Origin: Burkholderiales bacterium
GTDB lineage: Bacteria; Pseudomonadota; Gammaproteobacteria; Burkholderiales; Burkholderiaceae_E
Assembly: GCA_026399835.1 (NCBI GenBank)
Contig: JAPLQE010000060.1
Location: forward strand, 1-42,762
Length of the DNA stretch: 42,762 nucleotides
Direction: 5' to 3'
Below the pieces are notes generated by a model. It saw only the letters and a list, made by a program, of their open reading frames with translations, made no database searches and was not told the DNA's origin. Position numbers and translations under genes: made by a program. Each line of letters begins with the position of its first letter. The stretch's first letter is position 1. Shown here piece after piece: positions 15,639 through 24,290 of the stretch.

Positions 15639-17576
15639 ATGACGCTGAATCGACGTACCTCCCGGGCGATGCCCGTTGCCCGTATCGCCTTCGTGTTGGC
15701 GGCGACCGGGCTGTCCGCATGCAGCAGTTCCACCGACCCGGCCGCGAGCGCCGGGACCGGCGCCGCGACGCCCGCCTCCGTCGAAGGATCGATGACGCTG
15801 GCCGGCACGGTCGCGATCGGCGCGCCGATGTCGGGCGCGACGCTGAAGGTCGTCGATGCCGACGGCGTGGTGGTGGTGTCGGGCCTCACGGTGGGCGCCG
15901 ACGGCCGGTACGCCGGCGTGGTGCTGACCGGCAAGGCCCCGTGGACGCTCGAGGCCTGCGGTCATGCCGGCAGCGACTGGACCTGCCTGAGCTCCGTGGT
16001 GCAGTCCGCGGGCACCGGCAACGTGACGCCGCTGACCGACGCGGTGCTGCGACTCGCCGGCTCCGCGTCCGCAGCGGGGGCCGGCACCGTGTCCGATGCG
16101 ATGCGCACGGGCCTCGCCGCGCTGCTCGCCGACGCCGGCCTCCCCGCCGACTTCGACTTCGTCACCGGCACGCTCGATGCCGGCAGTCGCGGCGGCTACG
16201 ACCGCCTGCTCGACGCCGTGGGCGTGTCGGTCGGCGAGGACGGCAAGTCCTTCGTCCAGATCTCGCCGCGCCTCGGGTCCGGCAACCTCTACCTCGAGAG
16301 CGGTGGCACAGCGGCGGGCGCGCTCGCGCTCGACCCCAAGGCCTCGGCGCTGCCGCTGGCCGGCCTGGAGACGCTGTTCCGGAAACTGAGTGCGTCGCTG
16401 GCCGGCGCGTCGGCCTGCGCCGCCGAATCGACCGGCCTGCGCCGCAGCATGGCCGCGGACGCGCGACTGTCGATGGGGCAGGGCGAGCCGATGGTCGGCC
16501 CCGATGCGGTCGCACAGGCGCTGTGCGAGTACTTCGCATCCGGGGACGACGGCCAGTCGCCGATGTGGGGCTCTACGATGGTGAGTCCGAAGCTCGGGCG
16601 CTGCGATTTCAGCCGCGCGGCACCGGTCTGCGGAGTGAGCTTCGCGCTGCGCTCGCCCGAGGGCGAAGTCCGCGCGGTGGGCGCCGGGATGGGCGCGACC
16701 TATACCGGCGGCGCCTGGCGCTTCGTCGGCGACCTCGATGTGGTGTCGATCCGTGCCGAGGCCAAGATGCAGCGCGACCGGCGCGTCGACGGCCCGGCGG
16801 TCGTCGACCAGTACACGCGCGCGCTCGCCTTCGAGGTGCCGGCGCTCGACGGGCTCGCGTGCGCGAAGGTCTCGCAGCGCGACGCCGCGGGCACCGCGGT
16901 CACCGTGGGCTTCTACAAGCGGCACGGCAGCGGCACGCCCGATCGCCTGTCGCTGTGGACGCAGGACAGCTTCAGCAACCTGCGCAGCGTCGATGCCGCC
17001 GTCGGCACCACGCGCAGCACCGATGACAGCTGGATCGCGCTGCCCGAGGGCGCCGAGGGCGACGCGGTGATCCGCAACTTCTATCGTGGCGGACGCACCG
17101 TGCAGGTCGACCTGTACGCCGACGCGGCCTGCACCGCCGCCTTCCAGGTCGACGGACGCAGCCGCTTCGACGTCGAGGTCGCCGGGGTACCGCCCGTGTG
17201 GTCGGCGATGCCCTCGCTGCCCTGGCCCCACCTGACGCCGGCCACCGCGTCCGCGCTCAAGGACCTGGTGCTCGCCGGCTCGGCCACCGGCAGCCTCGCT
17301 GCGGCCTGGACCTTCCCGCGCGGCGGGCTTGGGATCGACGAGTCCTACGTCTGCTCGGAGCGTGCCTGCGGTGGCGATTCGCCGGCTCGAATCGGCGTGC
17401 GCACCGTACGCCCGGGCGCGGCCTCGGTGACGATCCCGCTCGTCAACAGCTCGACGCCACTCGTGGCCGAAGGGTTCCGGATGCTGACCCTGGGCGGACG
17501 CAACGCCGAAGGCTCGGGCCTGCAGTCCAACTTCCTGGCGTGTCCGGGCGTGGCGCCGGGGCAGGGCTGCCAGTAG
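15639..17576 (+). CDS. Large secreted lipoprotein of unknown function
   Basis: A 645-residue protein with a lipoprotein signal: a basic start (TLNRRTSRAMPVAR), hydrophobic core and lipobox LSAC, with acylated Cys at about residue 28. After a Ser/Ala/Thr linker, SMTLAGTVAIGAPMSGATLKVVD to about residue 110 resembles the Ig-like carboxypeptidase-regulatory fold found at the start of many betaproteobacterial lipoproteins. The rest, with about ten cysteines and a CSERACGGDSP motif near the end, matches nothing I know. It is flanked by a palindrome upstream and a long hairpin downstream, so it is probably transcribed alone. An alternative ATG 10 codons later would also keep the lipobox. Confidence 0.8.
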   Translation: MTLNRRTSRAMPVARIAFVLAATGLSACSSSTDPAASAGTGAATPASVEGSMTLAGTVAIGAPMSGATLKVVDADGVVVVSGLTVGADGRYAGVVLTGKAPWTLEACGHAGSDWTCLSSVVQSAGTGNVTPLTDAVLRLAGSASAAGAGTVSDAMRTGLAALLADAGLPADFDFVTGTLDAGSRGGYDRLLDAVGVSVGEDGKSFVQISPRLGSGNLYLESGGTAAGALALDPKASALPLAGLETLFRKLSASLAGASACAAESTGLRRSMAADARLSMGQGEPMVGPDAVAQALCEYFASGDDGQSPMWGSTMVSPKLGRCDFSRAAPVCGVSFALRSPEGEVRAVGAGMGATYTGGAWRFVGDLDVVSIRAEAKMQRDRRVDGPAVVDQYTRALAFEVPALDGLACAKVSQRDAAGTAVTVGFYKRHGSGTPDRLSLWTQDSFSNLRSVDAAVGTTRSTDDSWIALPEGAEGDAVIRNFYRGGRTVQVDLYADAACTAAFQVDGRSRFDVEVAGVPPVWSAMPSLPWPHLTPATASALKDLVLAGSATGSLAAAWTFPRGGLGIDESYVCSERACGGDSPARIGVRTVRPGAASVTIPLVNSSTPLVAEGFRMLTLGGRNAEGSGLQSNFLACPGVAPGQGCQ

Positions 17577-17593
17577 CGCGGGCAGGGCAGGAC

Positions 17594-17622
17594 GGCACTC
17601 GCGACCGCTGGTCGCGGGTGCC
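17594..17622 (+). terminator. Strong hairpin after the lipoprotein gene
   Basis: GGCACTCGCGACC pairs with GGTCGCGGGTGCC across a GCT loop: 13 bp with one G-U pair, beginning 18 bases after the stop. No T-run follows, as is common in very G+C-rich genomes. Confidence 0.55.
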
Positions 17623-17712
17623 CGGGCCCCCGGGCCGCTCGCCGGGATCGGGAGCGGCCCGATCGGCACGGGCGGCGGCGGATCTGTCATGGCCTTGCAA
17701 CGCCTCCGGACC

Positions 17713-17718
17713 TATAAC
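17713..17718 (+). promoter_or_regulatory. -10-like box upstream of the PEP-CTERM gene
   Basis: TATAAC occurs 45 bases before the ATG in a short AT-richer patch. TTGCAA at 17695-17700 is only 12 bases upstream, too close to act as its -35 in a standard promoter. Confidence 0.3.
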
Positions 17719-17763
17719 CGTGGCTGCGGCATCCACAAGGGGCCGACGCAATCGGGGCGAAGC

Positions 17764-18477
17764 ATGGGCAGGGCGAAGCAGTTGTTCGGGCTGGGGATGT
17801 TGCTGGCGGCATCGGCGCACGTCGATGCGGCATTGACCGTTGCCGACTGGAGGGCACCGGGCGATGGGCTCATCGTCCGCGACCTGGCGACCGGGTACGA
17901 ATGGCTCAAGCCGTCGGCGACCGTCGGGCAGTCGTTCAACGGGATGCTGGCTCAGCTCGGGGCCGGCGCGCCGTATTCCGGATGGTCCATCGCGACCCAG
18001 GCGCAGCTCACGCGTCTGCTGAACGGCAGTGCAGGCATCGCCACGACGTTTCCCGGGACACGCGATCTCGAAGCCGAGGTCGACGATGCGGGCCTGATCG
18101 CCCTGCTGTCGACCTTCGGGCCCACCTTCACGCTGACACTCGACTACGGACTTCCGAAAGGGCCGTTCGTCGTGTCGGGGGTCGGCGTCCGGTATGACAT
18201 CGGGCCCGGCAGCTACGCCGGGCTCATGCTGCTGAGCCGTGCAACGTGGGTCGCGGACGGCTCGTTCTACTTCAACCGCTATCTGCAGTACCCCTGCTGC
18301 GAGGAACGCGACTGGAGCGGTCTGGACAACGGCGTCATGCTCACGCGGGTCGCGCCCATTCCGGGGCCGCAAGCCTGGGCGGTCATGGTCGCGGGACTCG
18401 CCGCCATCGGCGGCATCGCGGCCCGTCGTGGGCGTCGCACGGCGGGCGCCCCCGCGCATCGCGCAACGCCCGCATAG
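17764..18477 (+). CDS. PEP-CTERM-like sorting-domain protein (variant motif)
   Basis: A 237-residue exported protein. An N-terminal signal peptide ends at about AHVDA (residue 22). VRDLATGYEWLKPSATVGQS and YSGWSIATQAQLTRLL are typical of a group of secreted betaproteobacterial proteins that carry PEP-CTERM tails. The C-terminus follows the tripartite sorting pattern: short motif, hydrophobic helix (AWAVMVAGLAAIGGIAA) and basic end (RRGRR), but the motif reads PGP instead of PEP. If exosortase still accepts it, the protein is processed and released to the cell surface or matrix. No exosortase gene is in the window. The start at 17764 is the one that gives a normal signal peptide. Confidence 0.78.
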   Translation: MGRAKQLFGLGMLLAASAHVDAALTVADWRAPGDGLIVRDLATGYEWLKPSATVGQSFNGMLAQLGAGAPYSGWSIATQAQLTRLLNGSAGIATTFPGTRDLEAEVDDAGLIALLSTFGPTFTLTLDYGLPKGPFVVSGVGVRYDIGPGSYAGLMLLSRATWVADGSFYFNRYLQYPCCEERDWSGLDNGVMLTRVAPIPGPQAWAVMVAGLAAIGGIAARRGRRTAGAPAHRATPA

Positions 18478-18538
18478 CGCGTGGTCTGGGCGGTCGCGCG
18501 CACGACCGCCGGTTCATGCGGGAGCCTGTCTGGACTGG

Positions 18539-18610
18539 TGGGCGGTACTGGGATCGAACCAGTGACCCCTGCCGTGTGAAGGCAGTGCTCTACCGCTGAG
18601 CTAACCGCCC
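18539..18610 (-). tRNA. tRNA-Val (CAC)
   Basis: The minus strand folds into a full cloverleaf of 72 nt: acceptor GGGCGGT/ACCGCCC, D arm GCTC..GAGC, anticodon stem CTGCC/GGCAG with loop TTCACAC (anticodon CAC, reading GTG), T arm ACTGG-TTCGATC-CCAGT and discriminator A. CCA is encoded at 18536-18538. No integrated element is seen beside it. Confidence 0.96.
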
Positions 18611-18677
18611 GAATGCCGGGACGCGAGGCAGTTCCGCGCATCCGGTTTCGAGGGCGCGAATCATGCCATGAAACCGT

Positions 18678-18696
18678 CGCCGCGCAAAACGCGGCG
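18678..18696 (-). terminator. Hairpin downstream of the mutarotase gene
   Basis: CGCCGCG/CGCGGCG form a 7-bp stem around a five-base loop, 21 bases past the mutarotase stop on the minus strand. Only a short T-stretch follows (GGTTTC), so it is at best a weak intrinsic terminator. Confidence 0.4.
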
Positions 18697-18716
18697 CGGC
18701 GCCCCGAACCGACCGC

Positions 18717-19586
18717 TCAGAGCGGCAGCGCGCTGATCCGCTGCACCAGCGTGGTCTCCTCGCCCGGCCCGAGCGTGATGCGGTCGAGCGGCGCGCAGTT
18801 GCCGGCCTCCACGCACAGGTACTGGTACCAGTCGGCCAGCGGCACGTCGCCGAGCGCGCCGATCCCTTCGGCGCCCGGGTTCCACACCACGGTCGACGAC
18901 GAGTGCCTCGACTCGACCAGGATGGAGCGGCCGAGCACCGGGTCGTCGATCCGGTGGCGCGCGCCGCTGCGCAGGTAGATGCGGTCGCACGCGCCCTCGA
19001 AGGTCCAGGTCACGTCCTGGCCGAACTCGGCGAACTCGCGCAGCTTGTCGAGATAGCGCAGCCCCTGCAGGCCCTCGATGCCCGCCAGCCGCACGTCGCC
19101 GACCCGGAAGTAGGTGTGCAGCGCCTGGGTCAGGGTCACCGGCACGTCGCTGGCGTTGACCGTGCGCAGCGACATCTGCAGCACCTCGCCCACCAGCAGC
19201 TCCAGCTCGGGCACGCAGGCCACGGGCCAGCCCAGGCCGTCGGGCCATCCGCCGGCGGGCGCGCAGAGCTGCAGCAGCACGCGCACCTGTCCGTCGGCGC
19301 GCTCGGCGCAGGTGGCGACGCGCCAGGTCATGCGTCGCACGAAGCCGTGCTGGGCGGCGTCGGCGGGCCGGTCCTGCTTGGCGAACCACGGCCAGCACAC
19401 CGGCACGCCGCCGCGCACCGGTCGGCCGGGCTCGAGGCGGGCGGGCGAGCACCACAGCAGGTCGCGGCCGTCGGCGCGGGGCACGAAGGACAGCACCTGC
19501 GCGCCGTACAGCGCGATCTCGCAGCGGGCGAGGCCGGTGTCGATGAGCAGGGTCTCGAGGCCCTGCCAGGAGGAGGTGGTGATCAT
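18717..19586 (-). CDS. D-hexose-6-phosphate mutarotase (aldose 1-epimerase family)
   Basis: A 289-residue protein of the YeaD-like aldose epimerase group. LLWCSPARLEPGRPVRGGVPVCWPWF and AQHGFVRRMTWRV carry the phosphate- and sugar-contacting residues of the family, and LTQALHTYFRVGD contains the catalytic His region. VEAGNCAPLDRITLGPGEE near the end is the characteristic family ending. It interconverts the alpha and beta anomers of glucose-6-phosphate-like sugars in the cytoplasm. The ATG at 19586 was chosen over upstream in-frame starts that would overlap the gltX promoter region. It is divergent from gltX. Confidence 0.86.
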   Translation of the reverse strand: MITTSSWQGLETLLIDTGLARCEIALYGAQVLSFVPRADGRDLLWCSPARLEPGRPVRGGVPVCWPWFAKQDRPADAAQHGFVRRMTWRVATCAERADGQVRVLLQLCAPAGGWPDGLGWPVACVPELELLVGEVLQMSLRTVNASDVPVTLTQALHTYFRVGDVRLAGIEGLQGLRYLDKLREFAEFGQDVTWTFEGACDRIYLRSGARHRIDDPVLGRSILVESRHSSSTVVWNPGAEGIGALGDVPLADWYQYLCVEAGNCAPLDRITLGPGEETTLVQRISALPL

Positions 19587-19651
19587 CCGCCCATGGTAGC
19601 GGGTCGTCCGGAGGGGCCGCAGCCCCGGCCGTCGGGCCGGTGGCCATCGAC

Positions 19652-19657
19652 TAGAAT
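19652..19657 (+). promoter_or_regulatory. -10 box of gltX
   Basis: TAGAAT, one mismatch from the -10 consensus, lies 51 bases upstream of the gltX ATG. No good -35 hexamer is visible at 16-18 bases. Confidence 0.45.
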
Positions 19658-19708
19658 CGGCGCCTTCCCGCCGCCCGGGGCGCCCGCCGCCCACCACCCG
19701 CCGCCGCC

Positions 19709-21124
19709 ATGCCCGACCCGACCGTCCGCACCCGCTTCGCCCCGTCGCCGACCGGCTTCCTGCACATCGGCGGGGCCCGCACGGCGCTGTTCGCCTGGGC
19801 CTTCGCGCGGCACCACGGCGGCACCTTCATCCTGCGGATCGAGGACACCGACGTCGAGCGCTCCACGCCCGAGGCGGTGCAGGCGATCCTCGACGGCATG
19901 GCCTGGCTGGGCCTGGCCCATGACGAGGGCCCGTTCTACCAGATGCGGCGGATGGACCGGTACCGCGAGGTCATCGGGCAGATGCTCGCGGCGGGCACGG
20001 CCTACCACTGCTGGAGCACGCCGGCCGAGCTCGACGCGATGCGCGAGGCGCAGCGCGCCCGCGGCGACAAGCCGCGCTACGACGGCCGCTGGCGCCCCGA
20101 GAACCGGGCGCGCCTGGGCCTGGTGCCGCCGGCCGACGCGCAGCCGGTGGTGCGCTTCCGCAACCCGGACGACGGCAACGTCGCCTGGGACGACCTGGTC
20201 AAGGGCCCGATCTCGATCGGCAACGCCGAGCTCGACGACTTCGTCATCGCGCGCTCCGACGGCACGCCGACCTACAACTTCTGCGTCTGCGTCGACGACT
20301 GGGACATGCGGATCACCCATGTGATCCGCGGCGACGACCATGTCAACAACACGCCGCGCCAGATCAACGTGCTGCGCGCGCTCGGCGCGACGCTGCCGCG
20401 CTACGGCCACGTGCCGATGATCCACGGCCCCGACGGCCAGAAGCTCTCCAAGCGCCACGGCGCGGTGTCGGTGATGCAGTACGACGCCGACGGCTACCTG
20501 CCCGAGGCGGTCATCAACTATCTGTCGCGCCTGGGCTGGAGCCATGGCGACGAGGAGGTGTTCGGCCGCGAGCAGCTCGTCGGGTGGTTCGACGGCACGC
20601 ACCTGTCGCACTCGCCCTCGCAGTTCGACGTCGACAAGCTCAAGTGGCTCAACGCCCACTACCTGAAGGCGCTGCCCGACGCCGAGCTCGCGCGCGGCAC
20701 GGCCGAGCGGCTGCGCGGCCGCGGCGTGGCGGTCGATGCGCCGGGCGCGCCCGACCTCGCCGCAGCGTGTGCGCTCTTCAAGGACCGGGCCAGCACCCTC
20801 GAGGAGCTCGCCGACCTGGCCGAGATGCTGTGGATCGAGCCGGCGCACGCCAACCCCGCGCTCGCCGAGGAGCTGGCCGCGCAGACGAAGCCCGAGGCCG
20901 TGCCCGCGATCGCGGGCCTGGCCGAGCGGCTCGCGTCCTGCGAATGGTCGAAGGCCGGCATCGCCGCGGCGATCAAGGAGACGCTGGGCGCGCACGGCGT
21001 GAAGATGCCGCAGCTCGCGGTGCCGGTGCGCCTCAAGGTCTTCGGCCGCGCGCAGACCCCGTCGGTGGACGCGATGCTCGCGCTGATGCCGCGCGAGACG
21101 GTGCTGGCGCGCCTGCGCGGCTGA
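19709..21124 (+). CDS. gltX: Glutamate--tRNA ligase
   Basis: A 471-residue class I aminoacyl-tRNA synthetase, full length for the family. [20 protein letters not shown] at the N-terminus carries the HIGH signature as HIGG (19-22), and KLSKRHG at 245-251 is the KMSKS-type loop. [16 protein letters not shown] is the usual segment between them. Unlike gltX2-type paralogues there is no odd extension, so this is probably the discriminating GluRS. It is divergent from the mutarotase and ends at a G+C hairpin shared with a convergent gene. Confidence 0.96.
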   Translation: MPDPTVRTRFAPSPTGFLHIGGARTALFAWAFARHHGGTFILRIEDTDVERSTPEAVQAILDGMAWLGLAHDEGPFYQMRRMDRYREVIGQMLAAGTAYHCWSTPAELDAMREAQRARGDKPRYDGRWRPENRARLGLVPPADAQPVVRFRNPDDGNVAWDDLVKGPISIGNAELDDFVIARSDGTPTYNFCVCVDDWDMRITHVIRGDDHVNNTPRQINVLRALGATLPRYGHVPMIHGPDGQKLSKRHGAVSVMQYDADGYLPEAVINYLSRLGWSHGDEEVFGREQLVGWFDGTHLSHSPSQFDVDKLKWLNAHYLKALPDAELARGTAERLRGRGVAVDAPGAPDLAAACALFKDRASTLEELADLAEMLWIEPAHANPALAEELAAQTKPEAVPAIAGLAERLASCEWSKAGIAAAIKETLGAHGVKMPQLAVPVRLKVFGRAQTPSVDAMLALMPRETVLARLRG

Positions 21125-21148
21125 GGGGGCCGGCGCGCCGGCGCCCCC
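21125..21148. terminator. G+C hairpin between gltX and a convergent gene
   Basis: GGGGGC (21125-21130) pairs with GCCCCC (21143-21148), and the inside holds CCGGCGCGCCGG (21130-21141), itself a perfect palindrome. It begins directly after the gltX TGA and 14 bases beyond the convergent stop. There is no T-run on either strand. Confidence 0.4.
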
Positions 21149-21162
21149 GAGCCGGGCCTCGC

Positions 21163-22059
21163 TCAGTAGAAGACTACGTCGCCCGCGACATGCTCGCGGC
21201 CGTCCGCACCGCGCACCCAGAGCTTCGCCCGGCCGTCTCCGGTCGGCACGCCGCCACAGGTGATCGGCGCATCGGCGAAGGCCGGCGACAGCGCGCGGAA
21301 CCCGTAGCGCCGCACCCGCGCACCCGGATGCGCGTCCTGGAAGGCGTCGAGCATCAGCGTGCCCATCAGCGGCCCGTGGACCACCAGGCCCGGATACCCC
21401 TCGACGCCGCTCGCATAGGGCAGGTCGTAGTGGATGCGGTGCGAGTTGAAGCTGAGCGCCGAGTAGCGGAAGAGCCGCACGGCGTCGGGCCGGTGCTCGA
21501 CGTTCCAGGCGCCGGGCACGGGCGTCGGGACGGGGGCCGCCGCGGATGCGGCAGGTGCGGCCGGCGATGCAGCCGCCGGCGCCGCCACCGCATCGACCGC
21601 CTCCCGGTACACCACCGTCTGCGCATCGTCGATCGCGCAGCGCCCGTCCGGCAGCAGCCAGTGGTGGCGCAGCACCACGAAGCCGAGCGTGCCGCTGCGC
21701 CCGCTCTTGAGCGTCGCCGACTCGATGGTGCTGACCCGCTCCATCACCGTGTCGAGCGGCACCGGCTCGAGGAAGGCGACGTCGCTCGCCGCCCACATCC
21801 GGCGCGGCAGCGGCCAGTCGGGCGCGAGCTCGCCGCGCGGCAGGTGCCCGTCCGCGGACAGCACCGCGCTGGGCGCCGTCGGCGGCGCGAACAGCCACAG
21901 CCAGTGCCGCAGCAGCGGCATCGGCGCGGCGGGCCCGAGCTCGGCCCGGTCGAGCGAGGCCTCCAGCATCTCGACGGTCTCGCGGACCGCCCGGATGCGC
22001 GTGCGCGTGGTGCGCCCCACCCACCGGGACGCGTCGAACCCCATCGCGGCCGCGTCCAT
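21163..22059 (-). CDS. MaoC-like (FAS1-like) acyl-CoA dehydratase
   Basis: A 298-residue double-hotdog protein related to HTD2 and mesaconyl-CoA hydratases. The N-terminal half (about 1-155) is a FAS1-like dehydratase domain with FLEPVPLDTVMERVSTIES. An Ala/Pro-rich linker (about 156-185) leads to the catalytic MaoC half, where RYSALSFNSHRIHYDLPYA and GYPGLVVHGPLMGTLMLD hold the expected Asn/His active-site region. It likely hydrates or dehydrates a branched or dicarboxylic acyl-CoA. Its ATG shares one base with the stop of the Bug gene (TGATG), so a transporter-linked carboxylate pathway is plausible. Confidence 0.8.
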   Translation of the reverse strand: MDAAAMGFDASRWVGRTTRTRIRAVRETVEMLEASLDRAELGPAAPMPLLRHWLWLFAPPTAPSAVLSADGHLPRGELAPDWPLPRRMWAASDVAFLEPVPLDTVMERVSTIESATLKSGRSGTLGFVVLRHHWLLPDGRCAIDDAQTVVYREAVDAVAAPAAASPAAPAASAAAPVPTPVPGAWNVEHRPDAVRLFRYSALSFNSHRIHYDLPYASGVEGYPGLVVHGPLMGTLMLDAFQDAHPGARVRRYGFRALSPAFADAPITCGGVPTGDGRAKLWVRGADGREHVAGDVVFY

Positions 22060-23054
22060 CAGTCGAGCTTGAGCTTCTGCTCGACGACGACCTTCTTGTA
22101 GACCTCGTACTCGGCCGCGATCTGCTGGGCGAACTGCGCCGGCGTGTTGCCGATGACCAGCGAGCCGGTGTCGGCGATGCGCTTGGCCACGCCCGGGTCC
22201 TCGAGGGTCTTCTTGGCGGCGGCGTACAGCCGGTCGACGACCGCCTGCGGCAGGCCCTTGGGGCCGACCAGGCCGTAGTACGCCATCCGGTTCACCGGCT
22301 CGAGGCCGACGTCCTTGAAGGTCGGCACGTTCGGCAGCACCGCGAGGCGCTCGGGTGCGGCGACGACGATCGGGATCAGCTTGCCGTCCTTGATGAAGGG
22401 CAGGGCCGAGGGCATGTTGTCGAAGATGATCGGCACCTGGCCGGCGACCACGTCGGCGAGCGCCGGACCCGCGCCGCGGTACGGGATATGCGTCATGAAG
22501 GTGCGCGTGAGCGACTTGAACAGCTCGGTCTGCAGGTGGCCGATGCCGCCCGTGCCGGAGCTGCCGTACGAGTACTTGCCCGGATTGCGGCGCAGCGCTT
22601 CGACGAAGGCCTTGAAGTCGCGCGCCGGGAACGACGGATGCACCGCGATCACGTTCGGCGTCGCCGCGAGGTTGGTGATCGGCGTGAAGTCGCTGTTCGG
22701 GTCGTAGCCGATCTTGGGGTTGATCGCCGGGTTGGCCGCGGTGGTCGACACCGTGCCCATGCCGATGACGTAGCCGTCAGGCGTGGCGCGCACCACTTCC
22801 ATCGCGCCGATCGCGCCGCCCGCGCCGGCCTTGTTCTCGACGACGACCGACTGCCCGAGGCTCTCGCGCAGCTTGTCGGAGACGACGCGCGCGACGATGT
22901 CGGTGGTGCCGCCCGGGGCGAACGGCACGATCAGCCTGACGGGGCGGGCGGTGGGGTAGGCCTGGGCACTGGCGGTGCCGGGCAGTGCTCCGGCCGCACC
23001 GGCCGCGGCGGCCGCCAGCATCATGCGGCGGCGGCTCTCGAATTGACGGTCCAT
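22059..23054 (-). CDS. Bug family tripartite tricarboxylate transporter substrate-binding protein
   Basis: A 331-residue periplasmic binding protein of the TctC/Bug family, complete. The signal peptide carries a twin-Arg-like start ([14 protein letters not shown]) and ends at TASAQA, so Tat export is possible. Family motifs follow: [49 protein letters not shown] and [20 protein letters not shown]. Substrates of this group are carboxylates, and Burkholderiales carry many paralogues; no TctA/TctB membrane genes are nearby. AGGAGA lies 7 bases before the ATG. It is co-transcribed with the MaoC-like gene and divergent from aroC. Confidence 0.9.
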   Translation of the reverse strand: MDRQFESRRRMMLAAAAAGAAGALPGTASAQAYPTARPVRLIVPFAPGGTTDIVARVVSDKLRESLGQSVVVENKAGAGGAIGAMEVVRATPDGYVIGMGTVSTTAANPAINPKIGYDPNSDFTPITNLAATPNVIAVHPSFPARDFKAFVEALRRNPGKYSYGSSGTGGIGHLQTELFKSLTRTFMTHIPYRGAGPALADVVAGQVPIIFDNMPSALPFIKDGKLIPIVVAAPERLAVLPNVPTFKDVGLEPVNRMAYYGLVGPKGLPQAVVDRLYAAAKKTLEDPGVAKRIADTGSLVIGNTPAQFAQQIAAEYEVYKKVVVEQKLKLD

Positions 23055-23077
23055 CGGTCTGTCTCCTGGGTTGCGGC

Positions 23078-23083
23078 TAAAAT
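23078..23083 (+). promoter_or_regulatory. -10 box of aroC
   Basis: TAAAAT lies 35 bases upstream of the aroC ATG, in the 64-base gap shared with the divergent Bug gene. A matching -35 was not identified. Confidence 0.4.
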
Positions 23084-23118
23084 GCAGAGTTTCCAACAGA
23101 ATCGACAAGCATAGCGCC

Positions 23119-24219
23119 ATGTCCGGTAACGGCTTCGGGCATCTGTTTACGGTCACCACGTTCGGCGAGTCGCACGGTCCTGCGATCGGCTGCGTGGTCG
23201 ACGGCTGCCCGCCCGGTCTGGCGCTCACCGAGGCGGACATCCAGCCCGACCTCGATCGCCGCCGTCCCGGCACCTCCCGCCATGTCACGCAGCGCCAGGA
23301 GCCCGACCGCGTCGAGATCCTGTCCGGCACCTACGAGGGCCTGAGCACCGGCACCCCGATCGCGCTGCTGATCCGCAACGAGGACCAGCGCAGCAAGGAC
23401 TATTCCGCCATCGCGCGGACCTTCCGTCCGGGTCATGCCGACTACACCTACCTGCACAAGTACGGCGTGCGCGACCCCCGTGGCGGCGGGCGCTCGTCGG
23501 CCCGCCTGACCGCACCGGTGGTGGCCGCGGGCGCCATCGCCCGCAAGTGGCTGGCGCTGCAGTACGGCACGCTGGTGCGCGGCCGCATGAGCCAGCTCGG
23601 CGAGATCCCGGTGCCCCTGGAAGACTGGGCCGAGGTGCCGCGCAACCCGTTCTTCGCCGCCTGCGCGTCGGTGGTGCCGAGCCTCGAGGCCTACATGGAC
23701 ACGCTGCGGCGCGCCGGCGACTCCTGCGGCGCGCGCATCGACGTGGTCGCCGAGGGCGTGCCGCCGGGGCTGGGCGAGCCGCTGTTCGACAAGCTCGACG
23801 CCGACATCGCCCACGCGATGATGGGCATCAACGCGGTCAAGGGCGTCGAGATCGGCGCGGGCTTCGCGTCGGTGGTGCAGAAGGGCAGCGAGCACGGCGA
23901 CGAGCTCACCCCGTCGGGCTTCGTCGGCAACAACGCCGGCGGCGTGCTCGGCGGCATCTCCACCGGCCAGCCGATCACCGTCTCGATCGCGATCAAGCCG
24001 ACCTCGAGCATCCGCACGCCGCGCCGCTCGATCGACGTCGACGGCGCGCCGACCGCCGTCGAGACCCTCGGCCGCCACGACCCGTGCGTCGGCATCCGCG
24101 CCACCCCGATCGCCGAGGCGATGCTGCTGCTGGTGCTGATGGACCATGCGCTGCGCCATCGCGCGCAGTGCGGCGACGTGCGCGTCGCCACGCCGGCCAT
24201 CCCGGGCAGCGCGGGCTGA
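23119..24219 (+). CDS. aroC: Chorismate synthase
   Basis: A 366-residue enzyme of normal family length. It makes chorismate from 5-enolpyruvylshikimate-3-phosphate using reduced FMN, the last step before the aromatic amino acid branches, including trp genes later in the window. Signatures are clear: [18 protein letters not shown] at the N-terminus, [27 protein letters not shown], and [19 protein letters not shown]. The ATG at 23119 fits the conserved [19 protein letters not shown] start. The MFS gene follows directly. Confidence 0.97.
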   Translation: MSGNGFGHLFTVTTFGESHGPAIGCVVDGCPPGLALTEADIQPDLDRRRPGTSRHVTQRQEPDRVEILSGTYEGLSTGTPIALLIRNEDQRSKDYSAIARTFRPGHADYTYLHKYGVRDPRGGGRSSARLTAPVVAAGAIARKWLALQYGTLVRGRMSQLGEIPVPLEDWAEVPRNPFFAACASVVPSLEAYMDTLRRAGDSCGARIDVVAEGVPPGLGEPLFDKLDADIAHAMMGINAVKGVEIGAGFASVVQKGSEHGDELTPSGFVGNNAGGVLGGISTGQPITVSIAIKPTSSIRTPRRSIDVDGAPTAVETLGRHDPCVGIRATPIAEAMLLLVLMDHALRHRAQCGDVRVATPAIPGSAG

Positions 24220-24290
24220 GCGCGCCCTCGACCCCGACGCCCCCGACGATCCCGGCCGCCCCGCCGGGCAAGGCGATCGGCACCGGCGGC

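Noticed and set aside
18478-18716. Integrated element at the tRNA-Val gene
   Set aside because: No integrase, no repeat of the tRNA 3' end and normal chromosomal genes on both sides.
24168-24290. GTG 24168 as the MFS start
   Set aside because: It would add an Arg-rich stretch inside aroC ([16 protein letters not shown]) that looks like out-of-frame reading of aroC.
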